A stretch of 64,000 nt of DNA from Chrysomallon squamiferum (lineage: Eukaryota; Mollusca; Gastropoda; Neomphalida; Peltospiridae): NCBI GenBank assembly GCA_012295275.1, contig CM022677.1, positions 848,147 to 912,146 on the forward strand. Direction: 5' to 3'. Positions 57,843 to 64,000 of the stretch are shown here, piece after piece (position 1 is the first letter of the stretch; the number at the start of each line of letters is the position of its first letter). The notes beneath the pieces are model-generated. The model did no database searches. It had not been told where the DNA came from and saw nothing but the letters and a program-made list of their open reading frames with translations. A program made the translations under genes and the position numbers.

Positions 57843-58823
57843 CTCGACTTTCTATTTCGTTCTTAAATCATATGACTCTAGAGTTCCCTGCCCTTCTGTG
57901 TTTTTCCTTAAAGAGCAACAATACATCTGAAGGAAATAGTAATTTATTTGTATAATGATAATCGATAGGAATTAACAATCTATATTATCGCCTTGTTACT
58001 TTATAACAGTTGGTTTTCTGAATTGTCCCAATAGTTAATTTTTTGTTGATGTTGTTTTTGTTTTTTGTTCTTTTATGTATTTGTTTGTTATTGTCATCAT
58101 CATCAGCAGCAGCAGCTGCAGCATCATTATTACCATTATTTTCTTGTTATTTGTATGGGCAAAGGGCGTGTACATGAAACGTTAAGCGATGCATCACAGT
58201 AGTTTGTATCAATACATTGTTTTAGAAAAACGTTCTTTCAAACAGATTTATAGAAGACTACCTGGTTGCTTTGGAGTAACATCAAAGTTTATTATTACCT
58301 TCATCATCATCATTTTATTATTATTATCATCATCATTATTATTATTATTATTGTCATCATTATTAAAAGTTGATTTGTAAGTGAGAAAATCTGAGGTAAT
58401 AATGGCGTATTACTTTAGCTCCTTTTCAGCCTCATATTTTTCTTTCGTAATTCAGCATCATCGAAGCTGTAATAACATGTTGTAGATAACGCTGCATGCG
58501 AAACACTGTGTTACCTGTAAGTGTGATAGGCCTGCATCAAAGCTGAACAGGCCTACACGTCTACAGACACAGTCAGTGACGAAATCAAAGACAAGTTGTG
58601 TTAAAAGAAGTATACAAGTACAGAAGTGTGACCACTGCACATGTAAAATGGAACTGAAGTCTGTAGCGAAAAAAACAAAAACGGCTTCCGAGCTAAATAT
58701 CCATTGTTTTTCTTGTTATTATTTATTATTACCGTCATTATCATCATCATCATCATAATTATTATTATAATGTTGTATAATTTTTCTTCATTTCCATATG
58801 AAATGTTTTGTTCATTCTTCTTT
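57843..58823. other. Spacer between copies D and E
   Basis: Reverse complement of 5883-6911. It shares a GCTGCTGCAG-rich patch (58095-58125 against 6625-6650) and trinucleotide runs. Any promoter of the downstream gene lies here; no clear TATA or initiator was identified. Confidence 0.6.
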
Positions 58824-61735
58824 TCATCTCTGAACGAATGATGCTACCATCATACCGTAGTAACTTGGGTGATAGTTTGCTAAAACGTTTGGTAACCATG
58901 ACGACAGCCCGGCAGTTTCTAACAGACCATGTAACATGACTAGACCCGTGTAACCACACGACAGCGCGCGATCGACTAGTCCAGCCGCTCTGTTCAACAG
59001 CAACATGCCGTCCAGAGTCGCTGCCCACTCACCAACAGCCTGAAATATTCAAATAATGGGAACCATCGTGACAGCTGTATTAATGAAACAAAAACAAACT
59101 GTGATCAGTTATGTACTAACCACACAAGTCTTTCAGCACTGAAGACAAAACAGTTGCAGCATGTTCTTTCCTACCCATAACATTAAACATAAATAGTTTT
59201 AGAAATTCTCCCAAACGTCAGTTACATTCATTAATTCAAACAAATAAATAAGCCTATTTAACACCTATTAATCACAAATATAAAAATATGCTCAGGTGCT
59301 ATTACAAAACATATCTGCTTTGATACTGTTGTGCTGGTGAAATTTTAAAGTGTTTCTAAAACGTTCAAGCACGACTGACTGGTTGTATTTACATGGTCGA
59401 ATGGCTCTGATGCGTTGCAGTAGCCGTATGGGTCAGTGCTGAGATGCGTGTGTGCGAGGTCAGCGCTGATGATGACAACAACACGCTCTGGCGCGTCTTC
59501 CAAATACCTGTATAAATCAGCACCTGAAATTGATACACAGACAGGTAAAAGTTTAATTAATGAAGCAAATACCAACTTGTTATTTAGACAGTTTGCTGTG
59601 TGACGTGTTAACGTAAGCTGAATTCAAAGATAATAGCAACAGTTCAAAATTAGACATTTGTGAAACTCAAAATGTGCAACTTTCGTCAAATTGAAACATT
59701 TTACATAATATTACAAACGTTCATTATGTTGTGATTTGTTCTTTTTTAATCTTAAGTTAATTTTGGCATTAGAAGGAGTTGGGTGATAACACAAGTTTTC
59801 TGAGATGCTAACTTATAGGATTTTAGGTAGTGCCATATGAGTAGTCTGAGTGGAATTACTATCTGAAAGGGCAGCAGACTATAATAGCATCACGTGACAA
59901 GGTGTTAATTATCTCAGACAGCTTAACTATTAAATGACTATTCTGTATCCACAACAGAACAATAACACAAACACGAATTCAGGATGGATAATTGTTTTAT
60001 ATATATATATATATGCTGTTTACACAAATTAACCCTCAAGGGTAATATATAGTTACATAGTTAAATCGTACGATTCGACGATACGTTATCAAAGCAAATA
60101 GCGTTGACAAATAATACAAAACTAATTCAGCCCAGTTGGTTACTTGATCTTTCTAAATAATCTTTTAATTATTAAAATACGTTATCTTTGTTTTTATAAA
60201 TGTAAGTTTCTACCACAGAATAACACTATGAAAAATTCAACAGTAATAGATTTAGCTATCTTCAATCATTCAAGATGTATGTTACATATACAAAACATTA
60301 AAACATAATTACCATTGTCTGCGTTTTCCTTTGTCTTGTGCAGACAAAGACTCTCAAGAATGGCACTGATCAAAGAGATCTCGTTCAAAACGCGTGTGAC
60401 TATTTATACACCCATAGCTACACCTCTGCAGATAGCCTTTCTGAATTTACTTTGAAACTTTTAATACCAATTTTCAGTTACTTAAACCCCAGTGTTTCTT
60501 AGTTTATTAAATAACGGAACTTCCCCTAATTATATAAAACAGCTTCTAAATAGCCCGTGTACATCTGCATACGCTCTATTTATTTATGTATTTAACCCTT
60601 TTTCTGTCATTAATTACGTAAATTTTCTATCAAAAATTAAAATTAAAACATGATTATACAAGATAGCTAAATAAATATTATCGTAATATAATAAGATTTT
60701 AACGACATTCTGTTTAAAATATATAAATTTAGTGAATATTCTAAATTCATGTCTGGCAAAGAGGCACTTGAGGTTCTCTGACCGTAAAGATTAGCTAAAT
60801 AATATATTATAGAAAATACAATCTTTACTATTAAATACGACACAAAATGAAAACTGGTTTGCTTTTTTGCAGATGAATGAAACTGGCTGATGGTAAAATC
60901 GGGTAATTTTACAATGCGTATTAATTAGAGTATGTTTAAATACTGCTGTTCAGAAAAGTGTGTTATGATGGTTCACTGTGGAGTGTTATAAAGAGACGAC
61001 TGTCACGGGGTCACACAAACACCTTTGTTTTATTAACTCACCTTTTGAACCTAACAAATATAAACGCTAAAATGACAGCAAACTATATAAAATCAATAAG
61101 TCTACCTATCCACTATACAAGTTAAGGTTTACATTAATTATTTAATTATGATATACAGGTGACTTGATAATAATACATTATAAAATCATACGTTTAAATC
61201 ATTTTGATTAATGATACGAGTAAGGTTATAAAGGGAACCAAGACAAAATAAGAATCTGCATGAAGGACATTCAAAACCTAAAAATAAATGTTATTGACAC
61301 AGGTTAATTGAACATTACACCCTATCAAAACAAGAATAGACAACTCCTTACCATACTCGTCCATAAAGAAATGCCAGCACATAAATACTTTTTATTATTA
61401 ATAACCATCTACTTTATCTCTTCAAGAAAATACATTTGGTAAATCCAAAAGGTTGTTACAAAATATTGAAAGAATAATTTTTTTTTTTTAAAAGGAAGCT
61501 CAAATCTGCGACGAGGGCATTTTACATAACCAATAAACTAATGTTTACAAATCGTATGTAATTTTTACAGACATACAGACAAACAGTGAAATACCTAAAT
61601 GGAGAAGTTCTGGTATCATGGCAACATCATGTGTATATCGTCTGCTGGGCTGCGAGAGAATTACAACTTTTGTGTTTTCCAGATCTGGTATCAAATGAAG
61701 TGGGATCACTTCTCCCCATCTTAATATGTGCCAAA

Positions 61736-61802
<67 letters not shown>

Positions 61803-62625
61803 ATTTAAAAGAAAAAATTGTATGACTACAAGAAAATGAAATTTAAAAGAAAAAATTGTATGACTCTACTTTACAAGAGTATTTATAAATAATGTCCGTT
61901 TTGGGATAAAATATATAGAAACATTTCTGTATAATATATTATCAATAGGATTGGAAATAAATATATAATTTTATGTACTGTACGTTTCGAAAACGGTATA
62001 TTGTGGGTCCTCAGTCTTTTGTGAGACGTTGCATTAATCGAAAACAGAAATTGGTGTATCAATAACTATATTTTTATACGATAATGTTTTCTTCCTGTCA
62101 GTATTATTAGTCTATGCTAATTTAAAAAAGAAGTGTTTATGCTAATTTTTACATGCATGTTTTTTCTCACCTCAATGGAAATGCTTCATCGCTTTTTCCG
62201 GGTGGACCATAACCGCTTAATCCCGAAATATTCCGAGCAGAGCCAAATTTATTTACGATGTCTTCCGAAAGTTGGCTAGAAAGATTAGCGGTTACTTTAT
62301 AACAACAAGGAGGACAGTTGCAATTATCAGTATCTGCAAAGCCTTCTCCTGTGGGATTTAAATAAAACACAAAGTTATTTAAGTCAGAAATACCATGAGG
62401 CGTGCTCAGAAAAAGTATATCGGGCGATAAAGAAAGAATCGTCTGACCGACTGATTTGCAGGCTTCGTGAATTTTCCACGCTTCTTGTTTTGCTGTGTGG
62501 TTGGTTGTATTGAAATGTTTCGGATCCAGAGCAATTCCGCCGTGCGGCAGAACGAACCCGGCCAGTAGTTTGGAGAAAGATAAATCAAGTGATGTGAAAA
62601 ACACAATCACAACTGCAAAAAACAT
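58824..62625 (-). CDS. LigB-type (class III extradiol) dioxygenase-like protein, copy D, four exons, intact
   Basis: Exons on the minus strand: 62171-62625, 61595-61719, 59393-59523, 58824-59039; they join in frame to about 308 residues. Differences from copy B are few (for example LDPKHF for LGPKHF, SADLAHTHLS for [16 protein letters not shown] for GYSNAS). The putative iron ligands and base (H28, H77, H218, E278) are all present. The exon-2 acceptor used by copy B's longer form is not AG here ('ggcacatattaag'), so splicing must use AAG/ATGG six bases further in, giving [10 protein letters not shown]. Introns are short (0.35-2.1 kb) and free of the LINE, making this the most likely functional member. 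The N-terminal hydrophobic run and possible N-glycosylation sites match copy B. The substrate is unknown. Confidence 0.8.
61735..61803. repeat. (AAAT)n microsatellite beside exon 2, copy D
   Basis: Longest of the three related runs. Confidence 0.95.
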
Positions 62626-62759
62626 CTCGACTTTCTATTTCGTTCTTAAATCATATGACTCTAGAGTTACCCTCCCTTCTGTGTTTTTCCTTAAAGAGCA
62701 ACAATAGACCTGAAGGAAATAGTATTTTATTTGTATAATGATAATCGATAGGAATTAAA

Positions 62760-62807
62760 AACCGAGCTCGTTATAAGGATCAGGAGTGAACTAATCCGTC
62801 AGTTTGG

Positions 62808-62842
<35 letters not shown>

Positions 62843-64000
62843 TTAATAAATAATAAATAAATAAATGAAAAAATAAATAAATAAATTCGTATACATTCTG
62901 AGAAGATCTTAAAACCGTTGCTTTAACTGGATTTCTTTGACTCTAATTTTGGATTAAACAGACCCGTCTGGAACATCTGAATGGTTTTTTCTGCAACTTT
63001 TCTTTGTAGACATTTTAAACCGATCTGCCACCGATAATCATTATTTGATTAACGTCAACAAAAAGAAATACGTGACATTTTAGGAAATAAAGATTTAGAA
63101 TTAATGGATGGAAATAACATAAATAGTCATCTTTAACTATCCTGCAAAATAATCAGCAAAATGGAGAATTATGTCAATTAATAATAATATTATAGTCTTG
63201 TATTAGTATTTATTTCTAGTGAGTGAATTGATGTTTTGGTCCTAGCGGTACGTTACGGTTTGTGAAGGGTGGACAGAAACTATAAACCTCTTCATGTTTT
63301 TATAATAATTATCCTTTGTTCCATGACAATTTTGAACATATATGCACTGTGCATGCAGTTTCTTATTGTGAAAAAAAATAATAGAGAAAGGTTTTAACTA
63401 TTTATTACCCCTACCTTAATTCAGGTTTAACTTCTAATTCAAAGTCTTCTTATGCTGTAACATATATATATATATATATGTACCGATTTACCGATACCAT
63501 CCTGGCCACCTATATAAAGCTATTAATTCAGTAAAGAAAGATTGTGTTTTTGGTAACATAATTTAATAATATACAGTAATGAGATTGAGTGTCATATGTA
63601 AATATAACAATTTAGAGAAAATAAACATGTTATTTTTAATTGCTAGAAACATTTCTCGCTCGCTGCTGACAGAAAAAATAGACATAAACGGGAAACTACA
63701 AATTAAGGAAACACATTCTGTCTGCGTACCCCTGCCCCTGCCCCTCCATCCCCGCTATTAACATCATGAAATACTGTAAAGTAATCTGAAATTCATTTTC
63801 TGAAAAGAGTTGGTACATCGCCTGATATTTAATACAATGTACACAAAACTGCATATATCACATTCAGCAGTTAAGAGATCTAGAAGTGTATACTGAAAGT
63901 TGAATACACAGAGGGAATCATTAATACTGAAATAAGATAATTTATGTTATCAATAAAGGCAAATATTTAATAATGTTATTTGAAAGTTATACGCAAGAGC
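62760..64000. other. AT-rich flank right of the inverted cluster
   Basis: Contains an AAT run (62809-62842), a TA run (63462-63479) and a 'cccctgcccctgcccct' patch (63729-63746). No exon could be supported. Confidence 0.6.

Larger units (their letters stand above)
53810..62760 (-). repeat. Inverted duplicate of the dioxygenase cluster
   Basis: This region matches 5490-17080 in reverse complement across exons, introns, spacer and flanks, with insertions on each side. Outer edges: near 53810 ('gactagtctgaatgg') and near 62760, where 'gataggaattaaaaaccgagctcg' leaves the shared upstream flank. Confidence 0.85.

Overview
This is a eukaryotic, probably invertebrate, nuclear window. Genes are split by introns with good AG/GT borders, the DNA is very AT-rich and packed with microsatellites, minisatellites and retroelement debris, and two assembly gaps are exactly 200 N each. 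The gene content (a lineage-type LigB/extradiol-dioxygenase family, TRIM/NHL-like coiled-coil genes, an MCC homologue) fits a lophotrochozoan, most likely a mollusc; that placement is inference. Single-base frameshifts recur in otherwise well-conserved exons, so either pseudogene decay or uncorrected long-read error must be kept in mind throughout.

Layout. 1-2930 is one copy of a duplicated TRIM/NHL-like segment whose second copy is 17349-20277. 3203-4052 holds an unrecognised coding unit abutting a gap. 5490-17080 is a cluster of LigB-type dioxygenase-like genes on the + strand: an orphan last exon (copy A) and a full four-exon gene (copy B, 6912-16796) whose second intron is stretched by a composite insertion (8661 to about 15030) made of LINE pieces, a captured fragment of the dioxygenase locus, and minisatellites.

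20773-28812 (minus strand) is a homologue of MCC (colorectal mutant cancer protein), ending in the same NETSL PDZ-binding tail as the vertebrate protein. It carries several lesions, an unusual internal exon fusion, and tandem repeats that have grown out of its own splice borders. 30.7-31.0 kb is a LINE tail fragment. 32-48.9 kb is mostly AT-rich spacer with microsatellites, dispersed satellite monomers, and a series of spliced-exon candidates on the + strand (36.7-43.0 kb) that I cannot name.

48979-49773 is an intact, single-exon coding sequence for a RING protein with a TOPORS-like RING, three near-identical 38-residue N-terminal repeats and a hydrophobic C-terminus. 53.8-62.8 kb is an inverted copy of the dioxygenase cluster: a compact intact gene (copy D, minus, 62625-58824) followed by a broken copy (copy E, minus, 57842-56842) into whose exon-2 splice donor a TA-flanked inverted-repeat transposon has inserted.

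Nothing here forms an operon or a defence system. The interesting biology is structural: an inverted duplication of an enzyme gene pair, transposon and minisatellite activity focused on splice sites, and a repeat-bearing RING gene.
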